From: Vanessa cardui
Lineage: Eukaryota > Arthropoda > Insecta > Lepidoptera > Nymphalidae
Assembly: GCF_905220365.1 (NCBI RefSeq)
Contig: NC_061143.1
Location: 11,780,001-11,844,000, forward strand
DNA length: 64,000 bases
Direction: 5' to 3'
A program made the translations under genes and the position numbers. Every line of letters starts with the position of its first letter. Positions within the stretch are counted from its first letter, which is position 1. The notes below the pieces were generated by a model. That model did no database searches, was not told the DNA's origin, and saw only the letters and a list, made by a program, of their open reading frames with translations. Below, in pieces: positions 47,448-59,247 of this stretch.

Positions 47448-47603
47448 ATGTCCCTAAAGGAAATCAACTTTCGTTCGTCACGAGCGAGTTGGCCGGTGTC
47501 GGTTACGTCCGTCGCGCTCAGTGGCCGCACCACGAATGATCGGGTTACACTCACATCACAAGCACGGCGCATTCAGCCAGCTGTTGCTCCACTACTTATC
47601 TAA
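47448..47603 (+). other. 51-codon ORF in a GC-rich islet; promoter or exon candidate
   Basis: ATG at 47448 opens MSLKEINFRSSRASWPVSVT and continues to a TAA at 47601-47603. The block 47465-47590 is much richer in G+C and CpG than its surroundings, and contains TCAGTGG (initiator-like) and a CAGCTG E-box. No family is recognised and there is no convincing splice context. An alternative promoter of the LMO7-like gene is as likely as a small coding unit. Confidence 0.25.
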
Positions 47604-47662
47604 GGCGTATGGTGTTTCGTGGAAAGTTTAATATTAAATTATCCGTTTATTGTACTGCCTAT

Positions 47663-47968
47663 ATAATATATGAGTCGATGTCCCAGTGGTTAGAACGCGT
47701 GCATCTTAACCGATGATTGCGGGTTCAAACCCAGGCAAGCACCACTGATTCATGTGCTTAATTGGTCTTTATAATTCATCTCGTACTCGGCGGTGAAGGA
47801 AAACATCGTAAGGAAACCTGCATGTGACAAATTTCATAGAAATTCTGCCACATGTGTATTCCACCAACCCGCATTGGAACAGCGTGGTGGAATATGTTCC
47901 AAACCTTCTCCTCTACGAGAAAGGAGGCCTTTAGCCCAGCAGTGGGAATTTACAGGCTGTTGTTGTTG
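47663..47968 (+). mobile_element. tRNA-like SINE, full length, young, with 13-bp target-site duplication
   Basis: Near-consensus copy from 'gagtcgatgtcccagtggtt' through 'gcgggttcaaacccaggcaa' to 'cagcagtgggaatttacagg' and TTG repeats. Flanked by TTGTACTGCCTAT at 47650-47662 and 47969-47981. The frames at 47793-48034 are within it. Confidence 0.9.
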
Positions 47969-48030
47969 TTGTACTGCCTATTAGCAATAACTGCACTCAT
48001 GAGCAGTACATGTTATTGTACAGTCACATT

Positions 48031-48180
48031 CTAAATGCGAAAGTACTGTCTGTCTGTCAGTTATTCTTTCGAGTGCTCTGTCACGGCTAAACCATTAAAC
48101 CGAATTTGATAAAATTGTCATTTTCTACTTTTTCATGCTTAACAACTACCAAGCATTTCCTATTGCGAGCGACAACTATT
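48031..48180 (+). repeat. Helitron-like element, short
   Basis: 'ttctaaatgcgaaagtactg', 'ctgtctgtcagttattcttt', 'ggctaaaccattaaaccgaa', 'ttgcgagcgacaactatttg'. Confidence 0.6.
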
Positions 48181-48865
48181 TGAAAATAAATCTTCTCACA
48201 TAAACTTAATGAATTCGTTTGAGTTGAATCGTGAATTTGTATTGAGTTATTATTAAACTAATTTTCAAATTTATGTATCTGTCGTGCTGTTTAGGCTTCC
48301 TCTGAGTATGTACCCAATAATCACTTGTTTTACCGCTTTACATTAATACTCAACATTGTTGTATTTTGTTTTGACAGAACTCAGTGTAATTAGTCGTAAG
48401 TGACATAAAAATTCTATGCCTTGTGGCATAATTATGAAGTAGGGAATGGTCAATATTTCTTTAGCATCTGAGCTGCTAGCAGCTGACGAGCACATACTAT
48501 TACTTGGGATATGTTAATCCACTTACCGACTATTAATTTAAAACTTTCTATTCCCATACATATCTTAAACATCCAAGTGAAGATGTAAATTAGGACGAGT
48601 CACATAAAACAATATAACAGACGAGATGAGCTAGAGATTTAATAATTACGGCCGTTAATCCGACAAATTAAACGTTGCCAAATTAATCTCGGCAAATACA
48701 CCGTTGTCGTTTTAAACAAATCTTTATATAACGTCGGTTTGAATCGAGTGAAAGTTGTAATTGAATAAAACGATTCAAACGCGTGATGTGAGTCGCTTGT
48801 AGGCTTAGGGTTGCCATTTTAAAAACTATTTAACAAGGCAACAAAGTGTAAGACGTTAATTTGTG

Positions 48866-49045
48866 TTCTTGGTGGAAGGACTCTGTTTGAGTAGGTACGA
48901 CATTCTAGCGCCAAACATTACTTAATATTGCTATCGGGTCATGATTCTACATCTGAGTGAGTGTAACTTTGTGATTGATACCTAATATCCTGGTGACGTT
49001 TTAGCGATGTAGAATATGGTTACAATTTATTACAGAACCAATAGG
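48866..49045 (+). repeat. Bm1-like SINE, decayed
   Basis: 'tcttggtggaaggactctgt', 'gtaggtacgacattctagcg', 'acttaatattgctatcggg' and 'ttttagcgatgtagaatatg' keep consensus order. Confidence 0.45.
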
Positions 49046-49077
49046 GCTTGCTGCATATTTCAATACGCCAAATATAT

Positions 49078-50715
49078 ATCAGCCGACACACAGGATTTCG
49101 TTTACCAACAACAAGATTAATTATAAACACAAATCAAGGACATGAAAATTCAGTACATGCCTGTTTTAACTAGCTGTCTTACAAATGTATTAAAAACCAT
49201 GTTTAAATTGGTTTTAAACGCGAACGTTCATTCAATCATTATACAAATATCTGAACAAACAAACCAATCGACAACCCTAAACGCAATAATACTTCACCTT
49301 TCATATGTAATAAGACTTAGTGTTTATTCTGTAATATTGAAAACAGAAGATAATCTACGTATCACATATATAATATTTCTTACATCTAATCATATGATAA
49401 ATACTAAACTATTGTTATCGTAGTAATACTTACAAGAGCTAAATAAACCGATAAAAAATCTTTATAATAATAAAATTAACATAAAAGTTTTTATATTAAT
49501 CGTAAATAGTCCTGATATGAAATGAACAATGTGCATCTCTATTATCTGGGTAAAAGTAATTAGTATTCTTGTGGTTTATACTGTGGTGTGTATGTGTCCT
49601 CCGGTCAATAATTATGCATTGTTTGCTTATAGTTTATATTCAATTGAAAGATTTAATATGAGAAACTATAATCTGTAATATATATAACACATTAGCTATT
49701 TAGTTATTGGTTATTTTTATTTAGTATGCAGTCCCAACTTATATACATGTTTATAAGCTGAAAAATTTGTTCCTCACTAAATACATTAAATTTGTGCCTA
49801 AATGCTTTAGTTGTATCGAATTCGTCTCAGCGGATTATGTTAGCGGGGAGTTTTCAGTGCAGATCAGTTCGTACACCAACTTGTGAAGCTACTATAAAAA
49901 AGTATAGTACTAATACGTAAATATGCTGCGCATATACTTGTGCTCTCTTGAGAGAATGTCTTTATTCCACTTTGAAATAAAAGAAGCTACATAGATTATA
50001 TATACTTATATAAATATAGGTGACATACTTTTATTGACTTAAATTTATACTCATAACATAGCATATGACTTTTGGGAATTAAAACTGTAAGAAAAATGGG
50101 TAGAGCGTGCTAATTTGTATGAATTTTACTCATACGAAGTTGGGAAAGACAGCTTGATATATATATATGTGTGTGTGTAATTTTATCTGTGCATTTGAAT
50201 GTTTACTAAACCCTTTCACTGACCGATTGTTCAACAATATTAAAAAAAAAAATCAACTATTTAAAGTCAAATAATTCGAAAAAGACATTGTGTCATATGC
50301 AATATGTTGTTACTTAATGCATTATGTAATTAAAAATAATACGAGATCGAGACGTGTTCATTATGTAGTTGATCAGAGTTGGCGTTCAGTACAATCTCGT
50401 CTAATTATAGATATAGGTTACATGCTAACAATTCATCATTCTATATGTGGGAAAAAGAACGATTGTTTGCTAAATAATTGTTATTGTGAATCTTTATAGA
50501 AAAATACTAACGATTTTGACATAATTATTTACAACTAGATGGAAATTCGGCTTCGCTAAGGTAAAATTATAAATATTATAAATTATACAAACGGGCTTAT
50601 CATTTAATTCTTTTCTATATACATATAAAATTAGAGTGTCTGTTTGTAATATTAAAATAATCGCCTTTTTACGAAATGCATGTAACTTACACGATACACA
50701 TAACAAAATAACATT
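49078..50715. other. Intronic sequence; faint SINE trace and a microsatellite
   Basis: 49078-49172 is a decayed minus-strand tRNA-like SINE trace. A TA/TG microsatellite lies at about 50157-50179. The 93-codon frame at 49142-49423 and the 69- and 70-codon frames at 50290-50706 show no domain or splice context. Confidence 0.4.
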
Positions 50716-50721
50716 TTTTGC

Positions 50722-50840
50722 AATTTTTGTCTGTCTGTTTGTTTCGGCTTATCTCTGGAAGACGTTCCAGACCGACCGACCGATTTTGATTAAACTTTCA
50801 CCGTTGGATAGCTGATGTAATAAGGAGTATCTTAAAGAAA
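50722..50840 (+). repeat. Helitron-like start, diverged
   Basis: 'ttttgtctgtctgtttgttt', 'accgaccgattttgattaaa' and 'gatagctgatgtaataagga' fit the family's 5' part. Confidence 0.4.
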
Positions 50841-51064
50841 TTATAAATATAGATATTATTAGTTTTGAATTTGGAACACAGATACAATCTTATATATGTT
50901 CCTTGTGTTTGTATTTACCCTAGATTACATCCTTGAAAGTTGAAACACTATATACATATATGGATATAGTATGGATGTTTAGCGATACATATGTAAAGAC
51001 GTATGCAATCTAAAATATTAGAAGAAATTTGAATACAAATTAATGTGGTCACCGTCCATTTCAC

Positions 51065-51206
51065 GAGAGGCCTTTGACCTCCGTCTCTATCTCATCCAAC
51101 TATATTACACTTATTTTCTCATAGAAAACCGCAATTCCCTTGCTCGAGACACGGCTGGTCACCCCGGGCTCATCTGTCGACCGCAACTAGGTCGAATAGG
51201 GTGACC
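51065..51206. promoter_or_regulatory. GC-richer islet with nested hairpin
   Basis: GGTCACCC (51157-51164) pairs with GGGTGACC (51199-51206). Inside, TCGACC (51177-51182) pairs with GGTCGA (51190-51195) around a 7-base loop. An AGGCCTTTGACCTCC block at about 51067 reads as a DR1-like receptor site on the minus strand. Possibly regulatory, or the ruin of a tRNA-like repeat. Confidence 0.3.
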
Positions 51207-51747
51207 ACACAATATAAGATCTCGGTATTCATTCTTAATGGATTAAAATCGTGATTTTACTTACATTCATCGTAATCTTAGAAAATATATTGGCCTTTCA
51301 ATTAGCTTAGATTTTTCATATAAAATTGCATCCAGGTAGATTAATTTTTTGTCCTAATGTCCGATGTGTAACGCAGTCATGTGGTCATGATATCAATTTA
51401 TAATGTCGCTAGTAAATTTCTTTATATTTATTTGTATTGTTCAATTTTGTGAATGAGCTATGATTACAGGGACACAAGATGACATCTTAATTTCCATAAT
51501 TGGCATCTAAATGACCTCTTACCTAGGTCACTTGAGCTGTTACCTATGATCTAGTTCTTTCTAAGTTATTTTTGTATCGTTTTGTATTTTCTGCATTTAC
51601 TATAGTTATACCACATAATCTAATATTTACGTTTTGCAATGTAATCAACGCCTACAGATATTGCACCAAGTTTACGAGCATTACATTTACCGGTAAAGTA
51701 GCGTTAAAACCTTGTAATTTTTATGCAACTTAAAGATTATCAAATAT

Positions 51748-51928
51748 TACTCAGTACTCAGTGTTGTTGTGTTCCGGTTTGAAGGGTGAGTGAGCCAGTA
51801 TAACTACAGGCACAAGGGACATAACATCTTGGTTCCCAAGGTTGGTGGCACATTGACGATGTAAGGAATAGTTAATTGATTGTGACCACTTACCATCAGG
51901 TAGCCCATATATACCATAAAAAAAATAT
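51748..51928 (+). mobile_element. Bm1-like SINE, 5'-truncated, well preserved
   Basis: 'tgttccggtttgaagggtga', 'tacaggcacaagggacataa', 'gttcccaaggttggtggcac', 'gaccacttaccatcaggtag', A-run. A small deletion removes the 'gtcattgtctatgg' block. Confidence 0.8.
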
Positions 51929-52716
51929 ATTATTAATTTATTATCATTTATGTAGTTTATCAGTTGTAAGGTTAGAAGGATGTTGTTGTTTTCTCAATCA
52001 ATGATCAAAGAGTAATCCAATTATTGTCGATTTCAATCAAGTAAATAAAATTAATTAATTACATTGAAATATTCAAGTAAATAATAAAATTAATTGTTGG
52101 CTGTTTATTTTTATAATCGTTAAGTCCGGTAGATATGGGAATAGTGTGCGAGTGAGATGGCAAGAGTTTTGACGATTACATTTTAAATTTAAATAAAGTA
52201 TTCTGGTGCTAAAATTATTTTTATTGTATCAGACGATTTAAAAAAAAAAACTAACCGAATAGTTACATATAGTAAGTAAGAGTAGTATCGAAAAGATTTG
52301 ACTCCGAAATTGATCAAGGGCAAGTATTCACTAGGTCACATCAATTTGAAAATCAATTATTATAAATACTTCCTGAATAATTAATTTGAATGGAATGCAT
52401 GAACATAATTATAAAAGTAATTAGCGTGTTTCCAAAATCAATGATCATTAGTTATATCAAATGTTTAATTGTTTCACAATATTATTAAACAAACGTGTTC
52501 CCCAGTTTAAATGTCGCTGTTCTTAGCCAACGTACGCGTTACGAAACCTGGGCTGTATTACGGATTTATTACGCTAAATCATTACTGCCTTTCGCAGAAA
52601 TACTTTGAACGTAGATAATCTGTGCTATAACGTAAAGATAATCTTATTGGGTAAATAGATAGATCGGAATCGTACTACGTGTTTTATAGAAATGTTGAAC
52701 ATTAGTAAACTCGATA

Positions 52717-52994
52717 TTTTTTTTTTAATATAGTGAAGCGAGCAAATGGGATACCTGATGGTAAATATGCCACCCATAGGCTTTATTGCTGTAAGAAATA
52801 TTAACCATTCCTTACATCACCAATGCGCCACCAACCTTAAGACCTAAGATGTTATGACCATTGTGCTTGTAGTTATTCAAACTTACGCTTCGAACCGGAA
52901 CACGACAATACTAAGCACTGCTGTTTGGCGGTAGAATATCTGATGAGTGGATGGTACCTACCCAGACAGGCTTGCATAATGCCCTACCACTAAG
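52717..52994 (-). mobile_element. Bm1-like SINE, full length
   Basis: + strand T-run, 'acctgatggtaaatatgcca', 'gcgccaccaaccttaagacc', 'gtttggcggtagaatatctg', 'gacaggcttgcataatgccc'. Confidence 0.85.
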
Positions 52995-53097
52995 TAAACT
53001 AATACGACTGGATATTAATACAATATCTGGACAAAAAAATCCAATTGTAAAGTAGACTATTCATTCCTTATCTTCTACAGCTAAACAACAATTGTTA

Positions 53098-53177
53098 CTA
53101 GAATTGTTGTGTTCCAGCTTGAAGGGTGAGTGAATCAGTATAACTAAAGGCACAAGGGACATAACATCGCAGCTCCG
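53098..53177 (+). repeat. Bm1-like SINE fragment
   Basis: 'attgttgtgttccagcttga', 'gggtgagtgaatcagtataa', 'aaggcacaagggacataaca'. Truncated on both sides, shortly before MITE copy 2. Confidence 0.7.
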
Positions 53178-53210
53178 ATTTTAGAGTATGCATAATATCT
53201 ATAAACATAT

Positions 53211-53543
53211 AGTACGACACAAATTAGATGTAGCATCGAAAAATGCAATGGAATGAAAATAAAACCGATTACTGCCGATTTACACAACCAATAGAAATAG
53301 CTCCCTATCGCGCCATTCGACGCTATTCGTCGCTATAGATTCACGCGTCAGAAAAAGCAAGTGCATGTAAATCGACGCGTCAAATTGACGAATATATTAG
53401 ATCATATGATATTATTATTTACGTTTGTGCAAAGATCATATTCGCATGAGAAATAAATATTGATAATTTGGGATAGCGTACTCAATTCGGATGTGATCGG
53501 TTTTACGAATTTTGCCGATGCGACATCTAAGTTGTGTCGTACT
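53211..53543 (-). mobile_element. MITE copy 2, about 333 bp, inverted relative to copy 1
   Basis: Begins AGTACGACACAAATTAGATG and ends in the near reverse complement 'catctaagttgtgtcgtact'. Over its length it matches the reverse complement of 39485-39820. TATA-like flanks (TA on both sides) fit a TA target-site duplication. Confidence 0.8.
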
Positions 53544-54065
53544 ATACTTTGTTTCAGTCATCTATAAATCTCTTATTTATGTATCAAGTTTTTACAAACG
53601 TTCACTGATTCGGAAAATGTGTGACGATTCTGATAACAAGTTAATATGTAATTAATATTATATATTTGAAAGCAACATTTCCTGCTTTCTAACAAACGCC
53701 TACGACGGCCTGATACTGATACCGAGACGGGATACACACCTACTAAAATCGGTAAACTGTTTTTAATTACCTGTTTTAACTGGAATTCTTATCAGAAAAC
53801 AAATTATATAGAAAAATCAAAGTGTATTACATTCACGTAATGGCATATATGCCCTTTTGAATAATCATTTTACAAGATAAATTCAAAGTAAGTTATTTGG
53901 AATGTTGATTCAAGTGAACGGAAAAGTAATCAGTAATTACTCCTTTCCGACACTTAAATGGATGGAGGGATTAAAAACAAATTTTACATGACATATTCAA
54001 TACGATTTGCTTATGGCAGTACAGACAGTTCTTGATAAATATATCTTTAGATATAACATTTACAC

Positions 54066-54284
54066 AGTATAAAATAGAGTTGCTTACCGCTTACACAGAC
54101 GTGTATGCTTAGATCTTTAAAATTACGCAACGGATTGATGCGGTTTTCTTTAATAGATAGAGTGATTCGATTGGAAGGTTTTTGTATGTAATGCATGGAC
54201 AATATAATAGAGAAACAAGAAGAAATCTGTAGTATACTTGGTATCAGCATTGTACACGTGCGAAGCCGGGGCGAGTTGCTTAGT
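54066..54284 (+). mobile_element. Helitron-like type K element
   Basis: 'agtataaaatagagttgctt', 'cttagatctttaaaattacg', 'gatagagtgattcgattgga', 'gtgcgaagccggggcgagtt', CTTAG end. It explains the 67-codon minus frame. Confidence 0.7.
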
Positions 54285-54819
54285 TAGATATAAAACAAAT
54301 ATTCCAATTAACTACTTATGTACAATTTATTATTACTTCCATATTCGATCGTCAAAGCTTAAAATATACTAACAACCCTCAGCCCAATTCAAATTCTTTC
54401 ACCATTTATACGAGAGGTACCTTTAAAACGGACTATACTGTAACCTATAGTAGGTAGCTTGAGTACATTAATAGTAATCCATCCCCTCGACAACTGACAG
54501 TAATTACTGATATATCGTTTAATCCAGTTAATAATTGAGCTAATATAAATGTGGCCTTTATCGAGGTAATCGTGATGAAAATGGGGAGAAATGTATCATA
54601 AAGAGATAAGAAGTAAATTGTCGACAACGCCCCCGGCGCGTTTGCATTATTACCTATGACGTAAGTGCATACTACTTATGGAATTAAAAAATAAACACTG
54701 AATTATTAATCTTGAAATATAGTTATTCAATCTGTATGGACGAGCTTACATTGGTGTATAATTATTTCAAACCTAAAGAGGTAGAGTTGTCAAAATTTCA
54801 AACAGAAGTGACAGAAGAC

Positions 54820-54930
54820 GTGGTATATTTTACTGACATTCTAGTCGAAAACCAAGCTTACTAGTTCTATAAAATGTTGGTTTTAAAGTGGGCTTGTAAT
54901 AGCATTATTTAAATAAAGTACATATATATT
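54820..54930 (+). repeat. LINE 3' fragment, decayed
   Basis: 'tgacattctagtcgaaaacc', 'gtgggcttgtaatagcatta' and 'aataaagtacatatatattt' follow the 3' order of 46845-47120 weakly. Confidence 0.3.
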
Positions 54931-55631
54931 TTAATTTTGACTTATGTAATGTGGTACAGAAACAAAAAATAGTTTACATTAAAAAAAACCATACACGCAA
55001 AATCTTTGAGTGTTTTTGCTTGACTAATTAATTAATTCACGGTGATAAAACTTAGCGCGAGGTCTGGGTTCTCTCCGTTCTCCTATCGCAATCTAATTAA
55101 CATCTAAAATCAACGACATATATTTTTTTAGGTTATTCTTATGATGATCCTAGCTGTGCATGTGATGTCGCGCATTTGAATTTAACAATTATTGTAGAGC
55201 TAAAGTCACTCCTTATTACATCTGCCAGTGAAAGTCCCGTCAAAATCGATCCAGTCGTTCCAGAGATTACTCAGAACAAACAGTAAAACAGACAGACGGA
55301 AAACATTTGAATAATGTTATTTTGGTATACGTACCGTGTATATTATATTCATTGCATACACTCCAATTTTCTATGTACCTATAGATGAATTATCCCATCA
55401 TTTGTATGCATGACCACATGTTATTGGAAAACCTTTAGCTCTAGATATTAACACTGAAAATGTTTTAGAACTATTCTTATCAACTGATTTCCTCAAGAGT
55501 TACAAACATTGCAATTGCCAAGTATTTTCAAGGAAAGTACTGCTATTGGTATTTACATGACACATGTTGATACCACAGTGCTCCACGCAAGCAGGAACAC
55601 AGGCAGGGTCCAATTGGCGTTTGAACTGATA

Positions 55632-55877
55632 ATGCGTTTCCGATATAACTTTCTATCTGTCATTAGGGGAGTGATTATAATTAACGTGTTAGTACTTTCG
55701 CTGTTCGCTCTAAACGTAAGAACCGCCCAAGCATTGGAAGTCGTTGATAAATACCATGGTGCTAATTATACCGGATGTGACGTAGATGATATTCGGTTTC
55801 CGATACGTTTGTTCGGATACGAATTGACATTTACGATTTACGTACATAATTTTTTTTTTTGTAATGTGTCTCGTTAG
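55632..55877 (+). other. 81-codon ORF with signal-peptide-like start; gene status doubtful
   Basis: The frame from ATG 55632 reads MRFRYNFLSVIRGVIIINVL, a basic start followed by a hydrophobic stretch ending near ALNVRTAQA, then a polar part with NYTG (possible N-glycosylation). Upstream the frame stays open to 55509. A donor-like GTAAGA at 55716 could end a short signal-peptide exon in phase 0. No homologue is recognised and the end is an ordinary AT-rich run. A chance frame is equally possible. Confidence 0.2.
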
Positions 55878-56039
55878 TGATAAATGTAAGGCGTTTTTAG
55901 CGCTAGAAAGTTTTTTTTATATAAATATTCTCACAGGTATAATTAGGTACACTTCTTACTTAATTTTTTTTTAATCTGTAATAATCTTTTCTCTCGCTCT
56001 GCTGTTTGTGGAAGTGATTTAGAGAAAAGGGACGGAAGT

Positions 56040-56344
56040 CGAGATGGCACAGTGGTTAGAACACGTGCATCTTAACCTATGATTGCGGGTTCAACCCAGG
56101 CAAGGACTACTGAATATTGATGTGCTTTATTTGTGTTTATGATTTACCCTGAGCTTAGCAGCGAATGAAAACATCGTGAGGAAACCTATACCTGTGTCTA
56201 ATTTTATAGAAATTCTGCCACATGTGTATTCCACCAATCCGCATTGGAACCACGTAGTGGAATATCTTCCAAACCTTCTCCTAAAATAAGAGAGGAGGCC
56301 TTAGCCCAGCAGTGGCAAATTTACAGGCTGTTGTTGTTTTTGTT
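56040..56344 (+). mobile_element. tRNA-like SINE, full length, with 10-bp target-site duplication
   Basis: 'cgagatggcacagtggttag', 'attgcgggttcaacccaggc', 'aaaacatcgtgaggaaacct', 'caccaatccgcattggaacc', 'ttagcccagcagtggcaaat', TTG/TTT tail. Flanked by GGACGGAAGT at 56030-56039 and 56345-56354. Confidence 0.9.
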
Positions 56345-57036
56345 GGACGGAAGTGTGTAACAGGACGTAAGGAATGCGCGCACTATTTGATTTCACGAAT
56401 AAGCGCGGTGCTAATAGCGGCGGTCAGATGTTATCAACCCATTTTCCGAAAGTATACAATGTTAACGTGCCTTATTACTGCGTAAAGATATCAACTTTAC
56501 ACACATACTGGTGTGAAGCTCGTTTTACATTATAAAATTAAGTTGCTTAAGTAATTTATTAGACAATCAAGTTACCGAGTTACCGTTTATTTAGTAGCGA
56601 TCGCTAGATCATAGATTAGTTAAGATCAATAAATTCCTTATTAATAGTTTGAAATGATTTAAAGACACAGTATTCGTTATCGTGCCAAACAAATACAAAT
56701 TCTTTCAATTGTTGTGAAAGTATAGATTTTGTGAATATGCGACAAACAATTTCGATGTTTATAACTGAATGTTGATACTCAAATTTAGTAATTGTTTTAT
56801 TAAAATATTGTACTATTATAATCAATATCGAATATCGATCATATTTCACGATTAAGTTTCAAATTTTTTATTGTAGTTCATTGTTGTAGTGTAACTTAAA
56901 TAGGCAATAAACCACACTTGAGATTTCGGAAGTCATTGTATATTTTGGAGACGCCCGTAATTCTAAAACTATGACACAGAAGGTAGAATGCTTAGACCTT
57001 CAATGTAGATTTATCATAATTTGTTTTATTAATAAA

Positions 57037-57243
57037 CTAGCCACCCGCCCCTATGTGATGTAAAATATGTGTTTATTTACATCACATTAGAAACACCTTA
57101 AATTGTCAGCATTTCTAGACCTTATTGTCCCAAAATCAATATCTCTATTAAAATGCTGGATTAAAAACCGGTGCGTAATTTTAAAGATCTAAGCATACAT
57201 AGGAACAGACAGCGGTAAGCGACTTCGTTTTATACTATGTACT
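57037..57243 (-). mobile_element. Helitron-like type K element with internal 12-bp inverted repeat
   Basis: + strand CTAGCCACCCGCCCC, then ATGTGATGTAAA (57053-57064) and its reverse complement (57076-57087), then the type K body 'ttttaaagatctaagcatac' and 'ttcgttttatactatgtac'. Confidence 0.65.
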
Positions 57244-59247
57244 GATTATGATGCCCTATTCGGCTATTCTGTAAAATGAGGCTTAGAATTGTTATATATA
57301 TTTATATATACAATAGTCTATCGTCGACAGTCAAATTTCGCACATTTAATCTTACTAATACTTAAAATAAAGGATACATTAAAACCAGCGTCCGCAATAT
57401 TTACCAACAAGGAAACGAATCAAATACAAAAATGTTAATAATATCATAAAACAGACATTCCCGTACATGTTTCTTACTGATCCACCATAAAGTATTACAT
57501 GGTCCGTAACCAGGGCCTGATGGTTGCCCATGAAAGGTAATCCCAATAATAAACCATATTTGTTTGAACAGCATCCAAGCGATACACTTACAGCGACGTT
57601 TGGTTCATAGCATATAGTATATTTGCTTACAAATTTAATAAATTCGTGATGCTTAACTTGATTAAAGATGAAATTATACTATGCCTGTATGTATGTTTTA
57701 TTATTGTTTTTTCATTTATGACGTCATATAACGGTACAAATATCGTAGTATCTACAAACATCCAAGTTTTCTTCCTCTTGTACAAATATAACAACAATAA
57801 TATTTACAATATTTTCATCTATGAGATCATACGTTCATTTGCAGGATCATTACACATGATACATTATTTCACCCCACTATTTAATACGTTTATTTACAAA
57901 TAAATCTTATCATAAATACTTCTTATTGTTTATTTTTTATACGTACATTATAAAGAGGCAAAATTCGTTTGTTTTTAAATAGGGGTCTTCCCAGGAAGTA
58001 TTGATTCCTGAGTACAGATTGTATTCATATATATAATTTACTTTATTATTAAACTCGTGCGATTCCAGGGTGAGTCACTAGTTAAATATTAAAAAGGAAA
58101 TCCGTTCTACACTTGCACAGCGTCGAAATGAATTCAACGTGCGTTCCAGAAGCCTGCGGATTACGATCGACTGGTCGATATGGCGCAGATTTATCTCATA
58201 ATCATGATACAAGGCACGTCACCGTTCGAACTTAAGCTTATATTTATATTTATTAAATTCAATGCCTAATACAATTCATAGAAAAACGAATGCGCAGCGG
58301 TTTAAAGTTAATCTGTTGGAACTCACTTCATATACGATCACTGTACACTATTTTGATACGTATCCTTAAACGCACTCTTTTATATTAAACAATGTCTTCT
58401 GTGGTGAGTTAAGATTTTTTATAACCTATAATTACATCGATTGTAAAAAAATATTACATTCATTTTTGCGTTCATAGCTTTGCCTGTGTGAACTTGATTC
58501 ATATGATAAGGGCAGTAGGAGCCTTCAATAGATGCCTTGGTAGTAACAAATAATCGCCCAGAAGGTATAAGTGAAGTATTATTAGGTACTAGTTTATTTT
58601 TATAAAATATTTTATTTATGTGTATATAAGTAATGTAAATTTATTTAAGCTTAACTGTAAAATATGTTATGTTATACCTATTTATATAAAATTAGTAAAT
58701 TTACATGCAAGTGACTTTGATTCTTTGGTAAATGAAGCAAATAATGTACTGGCTATATATTTCATTTAATCATAAATAAAATGAAAGTTTCATCACAATA
58801 AATCTAAAACGTCTGAATTGGCGGTAACATATATACTTTACATAATAGTATTAATAATACATAACAGTCCCCTGTATAATTAACAATTTATTCTCACGAA
58901 CCAAAACCACAGGAAACACCGCAGGATAGAAAGCTCGTTATCGTGTCGATACATTGACTTATTTTATAAATTATCGATACAAGTAATATTGTATAAATAC
59001 AGCACTATTTACATTTAAAAGGATTTAATTCCTTTTATCACGCACGTTTATTTTCTCGTTGTCCAAGTAAAGTTATCAACGTTTATTGTAATTACAGTTA
59101 TTACGGATCAAAAGAGTTCCTATGTTCGATTGCATGAAATAAATACACTTTTTTATAAATGTCTATGTAGCGTAATGTTTTATCTCTTATATATTGCTAC
59201 ACTTTCACAAAGATGAAAATATTTGGTGAGACAAATACTTAAAAAAC
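57244..59247. other. Intronic sequence; one weak exon candidate
   Basis: Mostly featureless AT-rich DNA. The 85-codon frame at 57646-57903 is hydrophobic by base composition and not credible. A GC-richer block at 58115-58235 is listed separately. Confidence 0.4.
58121..58235 (+). other. Possible short terminal exon or small ORF
   Basis: The sequence CTACACTTGCACAG before 58121 would serve as a splice acceptor. Read in the phase required after exon 3, the frame continues VEMNSTCVPEACGLRSTGRY and runs to a TAA at 58233-58235. It also contains its own ATG at 58128. No family match and no visible polyadenylation signal close by. The phase agreement has a one-in-three chance of being accidental. 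Confidence 0.2.

Noticed and set aside
57646..57903. 85-codon hydrophobic frame
   Set aside because: Hydrophobicity follows from T-rich codons; Asn/Ile/Tyr runs and no signal or splice context.
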